27,937 nucleotides of DNA, taken from Nemertoderma westbladi (lineage: Eukaryota > Xenacoelomorpha > Nemertodermatida > Nemertodermatidae). A program made the position numbers and the translations under genes. The notes under the pieces were generated by a model. That model had not been told where the DNA came from and did no database searches. It was given only the letters and a program-made list of their open reading frames with translations. How positions within the stretch are numbered: position 1 is the stretch's first letter; the number at the start of each line of letters is the position of its first letter. This document shows positions 20,521-27,937 of this stretch, piece after piece. The DNA lies in NCBI GenBank assembly GCA_032718475.1, contig JAUCBJ010006552.1, positions 1-27,937 of the forward strand, in the 5' to 3' direction.

Positions 20521-20916
20521 TGGATTCCACCTCCCCTACTGATCTCGGCCCTTTGTGAATGGATTTTTTTTAAAATTTGGTTGACTCAGTCCTACTTGTC
20601 CTACTTAAACCCTTTGAACCCCGCGGCACTCTGCCACCTTAATCATTTGTAACATAATTATTGGCTAATTGATATGGATAATTGAATTACATAAATTATG
20701 GGATTTAATGTACCTAAAACCAATATGGTTCCCTTAAAGCAATATTAAATTAACTGTTCTGGACTAGTTTCTCCAGCCCAACACGAATATGAAATCCCTT
20801 TTTTCATCCCTATAATTACAACAAAGTTATAAGAGGTTTTAAATCGGCAGTGTTTGTAGAGGTTTTTACAAGCGGCAGTGTGCCGCCTTTTTAAGTGTTG
20901 GTATGCAAAGGGGTAA

Positions 20917-21021
20917 AGCTCTTTGCATCAGCCGTCACTTCGCAGCAAAGGAGATATCGCCAATGGGAATATCTGGAAGTACAGACTCAGACACTTATAC
21001 TTCTATAAAGTTATCGGGCAA
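20917..21021 (-). mobile_element. LINE-A copy 3 (105-bp fragment)
   Basis: Matches copy 1 at about 7178-7283, from GCTCTTTGCA-CAGCC to AAAGTTATCGGGCAAT, with roughly ten substitutions. Same orientation as copy 1. It abuts the piggyBac-like element on the left and the BEL pol on the right with no spacer. Confidence 0.9.
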
Positions 21022-21918
21022 TCTGGGAAATCGTCTCAAAGTTAAAAGAAAAACTGAGGAAACAACCAGCAGCAGAAGAAGCCATAAACAAGGCAATATT
21101 TAAGTATATAGAAAGGGGTGGGCAATAGAACTTCCAGAGGACACACAGGAAACTGACCGGACGTATTACTTACTGATACACACAGTGTGGGAACCAAGAA
21201 AGAACAAATACCGAGTAGTACATGACGCTGCAGCGAAGTACCATGGAAAATCGCTAAATGATTACCTTGTTCGTGGACCCAATATATACAACACAGGACT
21301 AGACGTTCTTCTAAGATTCAGGAAGGGAACATTTGCTTTCACATGCGATGTGGAGGCAATATTCCACCAGGTACGAGTGATCCCAAAAGACAGCAACAGC
21401 TTACGGTTCCTTTGGTATGAAGGGGAGCTAGGCTCAAAGGAACCCAAAATCTACGCCTTGAGAGAGACTACAAATGGTGAGAATCCTGCAATCCAGAATC
21501 CATCTGCAGATACAGTGGAAATGATTCGAGAACATTTCTATGTTGATGACGGACATGAGACAAGAAACTCAGAGGAGGAGTTGGTCAGGATTGCCAAGGA
21601 GGCTAAACTTTATTTAGCGGGGGGAGGATTTAACTTGACCAAGTTTTTATCAAATTCCGAATATTTTACCAACTGCATGACAGACGGGACCCAAAAGACG
21701 CCACTGAACAAACTAACCACCGAACCAGAATACAAACCAATGATAGAAGCTGATGGAGACAGTGACAAAGTTCGAGCTTTAGGGATAGTCTGGAACCAAA
21801 GAACAGATGCGTTTGAGTACCATATGGCGAAAATGAAAAGAGGGAAACATACAAAAAGGGAATATCTATCCTTTGTAGCACAGATCTATGACCCAATGGG
21901 TCTACTCACAAGGATCAC
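21022..21918 (+). pseudogene. BEL/Pao reverse transcriptase, 5' part
   Basis: Two frame changes lie before 21120. The frame then runs on with ELPEDTQETDRTYYL, HTVWEPRKNKYRVVHDA, SLNDYLVRGPN, the catalytic-Asp box TCDVEAIFHQVRV, RFLWYEG, the YVDD box (21539-21550) and DPMGLLTRIT at the insertion point. Only about 40 residues separate RFLWYEG from YVDD, and the usual H-FG--SSP--A--AL segment is missing, so an internal deletion is likely. Confidence 0.87.
21909..21918 (+). repeat. Target-site duplication, left copy (CAAGGATCAC)
   Basis: Direct repeat of 22839-22848, flanking LINE-A copy 2. The BEL reading continues from one copy to the other. Confidence 0.85.
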
Positions 21919-22838
21919 TACTACTACTACTACTACTAGGATCGGAATGCTGCATTGCAGCTGCATTTTTAAGAATGCTGTGCCGGCTTGTCAACAAAAT
22001 TGCACCGCCACAACTCCCTATCACCCATGACATTTGCTAGATCATCCGCATCTTTAAGGCCAGTGTCCTTTAAGATGCGTCTCAAGAAAGTCATGGGCTG
22101 TCCACCATGCTTATTCACTCCATGAGGCTGCCAAAGAACAAGATTATGCACTGGCTGGTCCTCACGGCGAAAGCAATGTCCTGCAAAGCGGAGGCGATTT
22201 TGTTCTAGTGTCAAGCTTGGGGGAACCAATGAGACTCCTCCAATGTTATATAGTGTCTGGTTGGAGATGTGTGCATTGTACTTGACACAATAAACCCGGC
22301 GTAGCATTCTTGTGAATGTGCCATCCAGAGATTTGGTGTCTTCAGCAGTTAGAGCCCAGCATGGACTCCCGATGAGGAGTACTGGAACTACTGCTAAATA
22401 ATCCATATCATCTTAATCATAATCATAATCATCATACTCTAAATAATCGGACCTTAAGTTTCCGATTAATTCTCGGTGACTTCCAAATCCTGGAAAGCCT
22501 ATTCATTCAAGGTTGCCCATGCCTTTCCCTTACGTATTCGAAGGTCCTCACCTGACTTCCGGATCCATGGTCCCAGGTAACAGAAGTCGTCCACATGCTC
22601 AAGCATGCCATCCTTTGAGCTTATGCTCATCCGGTCAGAGACTTGCTGAGGACTTTCAAAGTTAACTGTCAGAATTTTGGTCTTTCTGGAGTTAATAAAA
22701 AGACCAACACTAGAAGCAGCATGTTCTAATGAGCTCAGGAGCCGTTGGGCTCCCTCTAATGATTCTGAGAGTACTCCGAAGTCATCAGCAAAGTCTAGAT
22801 CAGTTAGGTACTTGGCAGGATTTCCTCGACTTCTGGAG
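21919..22838 (-). mobile_element. LINE-A copy 2, 5'-truncated, inserted in BEL pol
   Basis: 920 bp in antisense to the BEL frame, bounded by CAAGGATCAC on each side. Its sense 3' end carries a (TAG)n tail (21919-21939 on plus as TACTAC repeats), and its 5' end is truncated inside the RT. The sense frame shows GNPAKYLTDLDFADD, FCYLGPWIRKSGEDLR and then, after a break, the VPVLLIG-P-W-L to DRELWR region (21969-22406). The break at about 22393-22445 is a small insertion with AATCAT repeats flanked by duplicated CTAAATAATC. Better preserved than copy 1. Confidence 0.93.
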
Positions 22839-22848
22839 CAAGGATCAC
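22839..22848 (+). repeat. Target-site duplication, right copy (CAAGGATCAC)
   Basis: Second copy of the duplication. BEL homology resumes immediately after it. Confidence 0.85.
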
Positions 22849-23511
22849 AGTTGTTGGTCGACAAATACTTAGGGAGCCCATCTACTGAAAGTAGGTTGGA
22901 ATGATGAACTTCCCGAAGGAATAAGGAAGAAATGGGACAAATGGATGGATAGTTTACAACTACTAGATATGATCCCAATAGATCGGGCCTACTTTCCCGA
23001 CTGGAAACATGGACAACATTGAGAGACATATCTTCAGTGCGCCTCTGAGAAAGGCTATGGAGCAGTAGCCTATGTGGTTCAAAGACAGGATAATAGAAGA
23101 AGGGCACGGGTTGCATATAGTAAGGCGAGCCCGGCCCCATTAAAAATCGTCACTATTCCTAGGATAGAACTCATTGCAGCTTTATTAGGAGTGAGAATAG
23201 GAAGACAGTTAAGAAAGGCGATTGGAAATATACAAACCTGTTATTTTTGGACAGACTCTACCACTGTTATTGCTAATCGAGTTGCAGAAATCCAAGAACT
23301 AACAGGCATCAACAACTGGAACTATTGTCCAACGGCAATAAATCCTGCAGACCAAATATCGAGAGGAATAATTGGAACACAGAAGAAGGAAGAGGAAGAT
23401 CTGTGGCAATGTGGCCTGGAGTACCTCAAGGACGAAAGAAGATGGCCTGAATTTCTAGGAGGTCAGCAGGCTTTACTGGAAGTAGTCAAAGGGGATGACC
23501 CTGAATTATGA
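22849..23511 (+). pseudogene. BEL/Pao RT end and RNase H
   Basis: After the LINE insertion, two stops and a frame change occur before about 22900. The WNDELPEG-RKKWDKW connector follows, then RNase H: KGYGAVAYVVQRQ, ASPAPLKIVTIPRIEL (with the catalytic Glu) and FWTDSTTV (catalytic Asp, 23254-23256). The first RNase H Asp (expected in F-DAS) is destroyed by a small indel near 23028-23040. Between TDSTTV and IANRVAEI the family normally has some 20-25 more residues, so a deletion is inferred. NPADQISRG follows. TGA at about 23509-23511 closes the frame. Confidence 0.86.
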
Positions 23512-25016
23512 AGGGAAGTAGTAATGTCAACCACAATAAGAGACAAACCAACTATGACAGAGCGAATACTCCGCCATGATCGCTCATGGTATGACACTAA
23601 ACGGCATGTAGCGCGATGGAGGATGTGGATAGCTTGGATAAGAACACAGAAAATTGGAGGACCCTGAACAGAACTACAGGTGGAAAATGCAGGGATGGCT
23701 ATCATAAAGTACATTCAACAGGAGGGCTTCCCAGATGAAGTGGAGAAACTAGTGGCTGGAAAACCTATCCCGAAAGACAGCAACCTGAGACCATTGAGCC
23801 CCATTATGAAGGACTTAGTAATCTGTATGGGCTCCCGTCCGGGGAATGCCCCAGGAGGGATTGTCCCTGAGTGCCCCATATTGATCCCGAAAGACACAGT
23901 TATCGTAAGATCATACACGATTCCCATGAAGCCTCACAACATGGAGGTGTGGAAGCAACACTCACGAGGATATGGAGGAAATTCTGGATTCCAGCAGTCA
24001 GGAGAAGAGTAAAGCGCTGGGTGGAGAAGTGCATCACCTTTCGCACCATTCGTCAACAGAGGGTGGAGCAGGTGATGTCACCCCTGCCTGCGGAGTAGAT
24101 AACACACTGTGAGCCACCATTCACAAATTGTGGTGTTGACCTCTTTGGTCCTATTAACGTCAAAGTGGGCCGACGATACAAGAAACGATGGGGTTCCATA
24201 TTCGTGTGTTTCCCCGCAAGGGCTGTTGCCCTGGAATTAGTTAAAGATGCGACTGCAAACTCAATTATTAATGCGCTCAGAAGATTCATTTCAAGGTGTG
24301 GAGCAGTGCGAAGGATTAGCTCTCATAATGGGTCGAATTTCATTGGAGCCAATCGAAAACTTCAAGATCTATACCGGATTGTGCAAACACCTGCTATTGA
24401 ATCACATGCAAGGAAATAAGGTGTCAAGTGGAAATTCCATAACCCTTATGCCTCCCACTCTTCAGGAGTCTGGGGAAGACTTGTAGGAAGTGCTGAGCGG
24501 CTCTTAGAGGCAAGCACCCGAAATCGATGCCTTGATGAGGACGCATTCCGCACAGTGTTAGCAGAAACAGAAGCAACAATGAATGCACGGCTGCTATGTG
24601 CGTTAAATGATGACCCGAATTCTTACGAGGTTTTGACACCAAACCATATACTACTGAGGAGACCAGTCCAGGTTTTAAGTAAAGACCTGTTTGACGAGAA
24701 TGACCTATATTCCAGAAAGACTTGGAAAGTAATACAAGTAGTATCAAAGATATTCTGGCGCCAATGGCTAACAGAATATCTACCAACCCTTCACACGCAA
24801 CACAAGTGGCAGGTGGAAAGGAGAGATCTGAAACCGGGAGATCTAGTCATAGTGACTGATGACACCCTAGCAAAACACAATTGGGTGATGGCCACAGTAG
24901 TGAATTGCCTGCAGGGACCCGATGGGCACACTAGAATGGTCGAATGGAAGACGAGTGGAAAGTAACTTGTAAGACATCCGATAAGCAAATTTTGCTTATT
25001 GGACCAAGGTGTCTAA
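23512..25016 (+). pseudogene. BEL/Pao integrase and C-terminal domain (catalytically lost)
   Basis: The connector region continues in frame past two stops to PILIPKDTVIV (about 23865-23900) and shifts near 23905 into the zinc-binding part HDSHEASQHGGVEATL...KCITF, where the last metal ligand is Phe instead of Cys. The core follows: GVDLFGP (Asp present, 24138-24140), SHNGSNF (His replaces the second catalytic Asp, 24324-24326) and SGVWGRLV (Gly replaces the catalytic Glu, 24474-24476). In-frame stops lie at 24096-24098, 24417-24419 and 24963-24965, and the natural end is at 25014-25016. LTPNHILLRRP and W----EYLPTL--QHKW-----LKPGDLVIVTDD mark the C-terminal DUF5641-type domain. Confidence 0.88.
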
Positions 25017-25030
25017 TTTATGCCAACGGC

Positions 25031-25068
25031 GTGGGGGGAGGGGTGGGGGGGGGGGGGGGGGGGGGGGG
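25031..25068 (+). repeat. G-rich tract ending in 24 G, candidate BEL polypurine tract
   Basis: GTGGGGGGAGGGGT, then 24 G, 15 bp after the BEL pol end. BEL/Pao elements often have a G-rich polypurine tract before the 3' LTR, so this may be one that has expanded. Other GGGGGGAG tracts (25803-25810 and 26240-26247) are alternatives. Confidence 0.6.
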
Positions 25069-26649
25069 TCCAGGTATACCTCAAATCATCCCTAATTAAA
25101 ATTAACAAATATATTATCAAACTCACAAAATGAATAGAAGAAAACTTAACTAGTATTTTAGGATAGGCAGATAAAATATATATATAGGTTCATGAACTGA
25201 ATAGTAACCTGTGTTGAAATTTATGTTTCCGGAACATAATATGTATGTGTGAAATGAATGAATGGTTATATGACGCAATACTGAACACAGCCCTAAGGAA
25301 CAATGAACTTGCAACTTTTCAGTTGCGGAATGAACTGATTGAATGAATGTATGAAACAATTGCAGTACACAATAAACTCAAATTATGGGAAACATAGATT
25401 TCATTAGCAGCAACCATAGAACATGAAACCAGCAAATTCCAGAACGTATAGTAAAACTTTATAGTGTAACTGACCATTTAGTCGACTATGGATTGGATAT
25501 ATCATAATAATTTTCCCATATGGATATTATACGTTATTAATGATAGTACTTGATCTGGATGTCTGGATGTACAAGAATTATCATATATAACTAGCTTATT
25601 AGAATTAATAATGAGCCACAATGATGACTGTGATGTGTAAAGGATGCGATGGTGAAGTGGTACCACGCGGAGAAACATTTAAAACTTGGCTTATGAACTG
25701 TCTTGTCTGAGGGTACGAAACGGAAACAAAACGAAACGCAAAACTATCGTGACTGCGAATTCTGATAGAAGGGAGGGATTCCCCACCGCAGGAAACCCCA
25801 TGGGGGGAGTGACCATGGCAGGAGCGATTAGTGGTGACCGTGGATGGAGCGTTCGATTGGTACTAAATAAACGAGGGACCCCCTAATCATGAAAGGGAAA
25901 TACATTATTTGATATGCTCTAACCACATAAATATATAATTGAATTGATTGCACTACCTTTGCAATAATACGTACCTAGGATGAACTAACTAGCGATTTAT
26001 CTTGAAGTATTATTGAACCACGAAATATTTTATATACCGGTATTTTAAAAGGACTTGAATGAATTGTAATGAATTTATAGAGGGAAATAGGAAACCACTC
26101 ATGGTTTGGCAAGCCATGAGCGTGTAATGTTGCCAGGGGGCCTACATCGCGGAATGACAGTTGATATATATATCGTTTTCGGACTCAAACTTTTTAATAT
26201 AGTCGTGATTTCCTCGAGAAACCATTTATAGTGGTTTCTGGGGGGAGTTTGTTCCCGACTATAGTCAGTACTTCATCGTACAGTATGGCCCAAAATTCTT
26301 ATCACCTGTTATTGCCGTAGAAATTCCATTTTATTGAGTGAGAATGTCATGACGTCAAAACATGACGTCATGGAAGTAAAAGTATAGTGTATCTTGCATG
26401 AAGGGTTGCTCGCCTCATGTTCACGAGAGAATTATCATATCCTATAATGAGTGAGTGAATATTAGAACCATTTAAAGTGAATGGAAACATTGAGTGAGAG
26501 GCAACAATGGAAGTGTAAGGCATCCTCTGGGATTTACCCTCACCTGTGTATATTGGTGTATAACGTATTATATATTTTGGCCCTATTTTCTATGGCCTAT
26601 TGTTGTTTGGTAAACCAATCCCAGATGGCTTTCCTTCCATTCATACATG
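25069..26649. other. Non-coding region, possibly BEL 3' LTR and flank
   Basis: No credible gene; open frames are under 90 codons. Short perfect hairpins occur: GCAACT/AGTTGC (near 25310), CTCATGG/CCATGAG (26098-26120) and AGAAACCA/TGGTTTCT (26217-26239). The last directly precedes GGGGGGAG. GACTATAGTC follows near 26257. A BEL LTR could lie here, but no second copy is available to define it. Confidence 0.4.
26350..26370. promoter_or_regulatory. Paired CRE/ATF sites (TGACGTCA x2)
   Basis: Two perfect TGACGTCA palindromes (26350-26357 and 26363-26370) with 13-bp spacing lie within CATGACGTCA-AAA-CATGACGTCATG. TGACGTCA is the consensus site of CREB/ATF bZIP factors. Such sites are common in LTR promoters. 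No transcript is visible here. Confidence 0.6.
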
Positions 26650-27937
26650 ACAAGAACAGGATGACATTAGATAACATTGGGGGTGTCTCATTGGTTCCCT
26701 CAAGCTTGACACTAGAACAACCAGACACTATATAACATTGGGGGTGTCTCATTGGTTCCCTCAAGCTTGACACTAGAACAACCAGACACTATATAACATT
26801 GGGGGTGTCTCATTGGTTCCCTCAAGCTTGACACTAGAACAACCAGACACTATATAACATTGGGGGTGTCTCATTGGTTCCCTCAAGCTTGACACTAGAA
26901 CAACCAGACACTATATAACATTGGGGGTGTCTCATTGGTTCCCTCAAGCTTGACACTAGAACAACCAGACACTATATAACATTGGGGGTGTCTCATTGGT
27001 TCCCTCAAGCTTGACACTAGAACAACCAGACACTATATAACATGGGGGTGTCTCATTGGTTCCCTCAAGCTTGACACTAGAACAACCAGACACTATATAA
27101 CATGTGGGGGTGTCTCATTGGTTCCCTCAAGCTTGACACTAGAACAACCAGACACTATATAACATTGGGGGTGTCTCATTGGTTCCCTCAACCTTGACAC
27201 TAGAACAACCAGACACTATATAACTTTGGGGGTGTCTCATTGGTTCCCTCAAGCTTGACACTAGAACAACCAGACACTATATAACATGGGGGTGTCTCAT
27301 TGGTTCCCTCAAGCTTGACACTAGAACAACCAGACACTATATAACATTGGGGGTGTCTCATTGGTTCCCTCAAGCTTGACACTAGAACAACCAGACACTA
27401 TATAACATTGGGGGTGTCTCATTGGTTCCCTCAAGCTTGACACTAGAACAACCAGACACTATATAACATTGGGGGTGTCTCATTGGTTCCCTCAAGCTTG
27501 ACACTAGAACAACCATACACTATATAACATTGGGGGTATCTCATTGGTTCCCTCAACCTTGACACTAGAACAATCAGACACTATATAACGTTGGAGGTGT
27601 CTCATTGGTTCCCCCAAGCTTGAAACTAGAACAACCAGACACTATATAACATTGGAGGTGTCTCATTGGTTCCCTCAAGCTTGACACTAGAACAACCAGA
27701 CACTATATAACATTGGAGGTGTCTCATTGGTTCCCTCAAGCTTGACACTAGAACAACCAGACACTATATAACATTGGGGGTGTCTCATTGGTTCCCTCAA
27801 GCTTGACACTAGAACAACCAGACACTATATAACATTGGGGGTGTCTCATTGGTTCCCTCAAGCTTGACACTAGAACAACCAGACACTATATAACATTGGG
27901 GGTGTCTCATTGGTTCCCTCAAGCTTGACACTAGAAC
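26650..27937 (+). repeat. 61-bp tandem satellite derived from LINE-A
   Basis: About 20 monomers from 26675 to the window end, preceded by one degenerate monomer from about 26650. The regular monomer starts CATTGGGGGTGTCTCATTGG and contains TCAAGCTTGACACTAGAAC. A few units are 60 or 62 bp. Its reverse complement matches LINE-A copy 2 at 22202-22262 with about four differences, so the array is an amplified piece of the LINE RT C-terminal coding region, in sense orientation on plus. Small open frames within are by-products (61 is not a multiple of three). Confidence 0.97.

Larger units (their letters stand above)
19993..20912. mobile_element. piggyBac-like non-autonomous element
   Basis: The left end is TTAA (19989-19992) followed by CCCTTTGCGTACCAA. 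The right end, read inward, is CCCTTTGCATACCAACACTTAAA. TTAA targets and CCCTTTGC termini are typical of the piggyBac superfamily. The right-hand duplication reads GTAA (20913-20916) and has decayed. Beyond it LINE-A sequence starts exactly where copy 1 carries TTAA. Repeated GGCGGCA-GTGCCGCC hairpins occupy the subterminal parts. A 73-codon minus-strand frame (20209-20430) shows no transposase motif I recognise. Confidence 0.8.
21022..25016 (+). mobile_element. BEL/Pao LTR retrotransposon, 5'-truncated pol, interrupted by LINE-A
   Basis: The order RT, RNase H, H2C2/integrase, then a C-terminal domain matches BEL/Pao pol. Gag, protease and 5' LTR are missing: homology begins directly at the LINE-A copy 3 junction. 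The reading frame is broken by shifts, stops and internal deletions, and by the LINE-A copy 2 insertion (21919-22838). No LTR could be fixed. A G-rich tract follows at 25031-25068. Confidence 0.9.

Noticed and set aside
22499-23140. Single 213-codon minus-strand gene
   Set aside because: Only the part below 22838 is LINE-A sense coding; the rest is the antisense of BEL pol, joined by the insertion.
27200-27382. 60-codon minus-strand frame in the right satellite
   Set aside because: Antisense of the LINE-derived monomer, open only because neighbouring units have 60 bp.
26675-27937. CRISPR-like array
   Set aside because: Units are continuous tandem copies without variable spacers, and the monomer is a LINE fragment.

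Overview
The window looks like repeat-dominated, AT-rich DNA from a metazoan, most likely an invertebrate. The evidence is the mixture of APE-type LINEs, a Penelope-like element (PLE), BEL/Pao and Ty3/gypsy LTR elements, a piggyBac-like element and a short terminal-inverted-repeat element, with almost no host genes. No prokaryotic operon, tRNA or rRNA is visible. I cannot name the species.

Layout. 1-4750 is an 18-bp satellite (about 260 units), almost perfectly uniform until about 3710 and ragged at its right edge. 4751-5699 is AT-rich DNA without a visible gene. 5700-7617 (minus) is a decayed LINE (here LINE-A, copy 1), abutting 7618-8061 (minus), a fragment of a PLE reverse transcriptase. 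8065-8883 and 12660-12925 hold diverged, oppositely oriented copies of a repeat carrying CCATGG palindromes. Between them lies LINE-B (8884-about 12380, minus), with an open ORF1 and a broken ORF2 (Zn-finger-like N-terminus, APE endonuclease, reverse transcriptase). 13017-13632 is a fold-back element with arms of about 155 bp, each carrying a hammerhead-ribozyme-like core of the PLE type. 14175-14267 is a 93-bp copy of part of the host-like gene at 17986-19014. 14350-14946 is the end of a Ty3/gypsy pol followed by a purine tract and a candidate LTR. 15497-15775 is a pyrimidine minisatellite. 16512-17191 is a 680-bp non-autonomous DNA transposon with TIRs of about 130 bp.

The only plausible host gene is at 17986-19014 (minus). 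It is intronless and encodes a 342-residue secreted protein with an N-terminal beta-trefoil-like half and a C-terminal half resembling aerolysin-type beta-pore-forming proteins.

19993-25016 is a nest of transposons. A piggyBac-like element with internal hairpins (19993-20912) sits at a TTAA site of a LINE-A fragment (20917-21021). That fragment abuts a 5'-truncated BEL/Pao pol (21022-25016), which is itself split by a second LINE-A copy (21919-22838) flanked by a 10-bp target-site duplication. 25069-26649 is non-coding and contains paired CRE (TGACGTCA) sites. The window ends in a second tandem array (26650-27937) whose 61-bp monomer is a piece of the LINE-A reverse-transcriptase reading frame.

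In functional terms this is a graveyard: none of the pol genes looks active. The interest lies in how the pieces relate to each other: a satellite born from a LINE, dated nesting, ribozyme-bearing fold-back arms, and the pore-former-like gene with a partial second copy.
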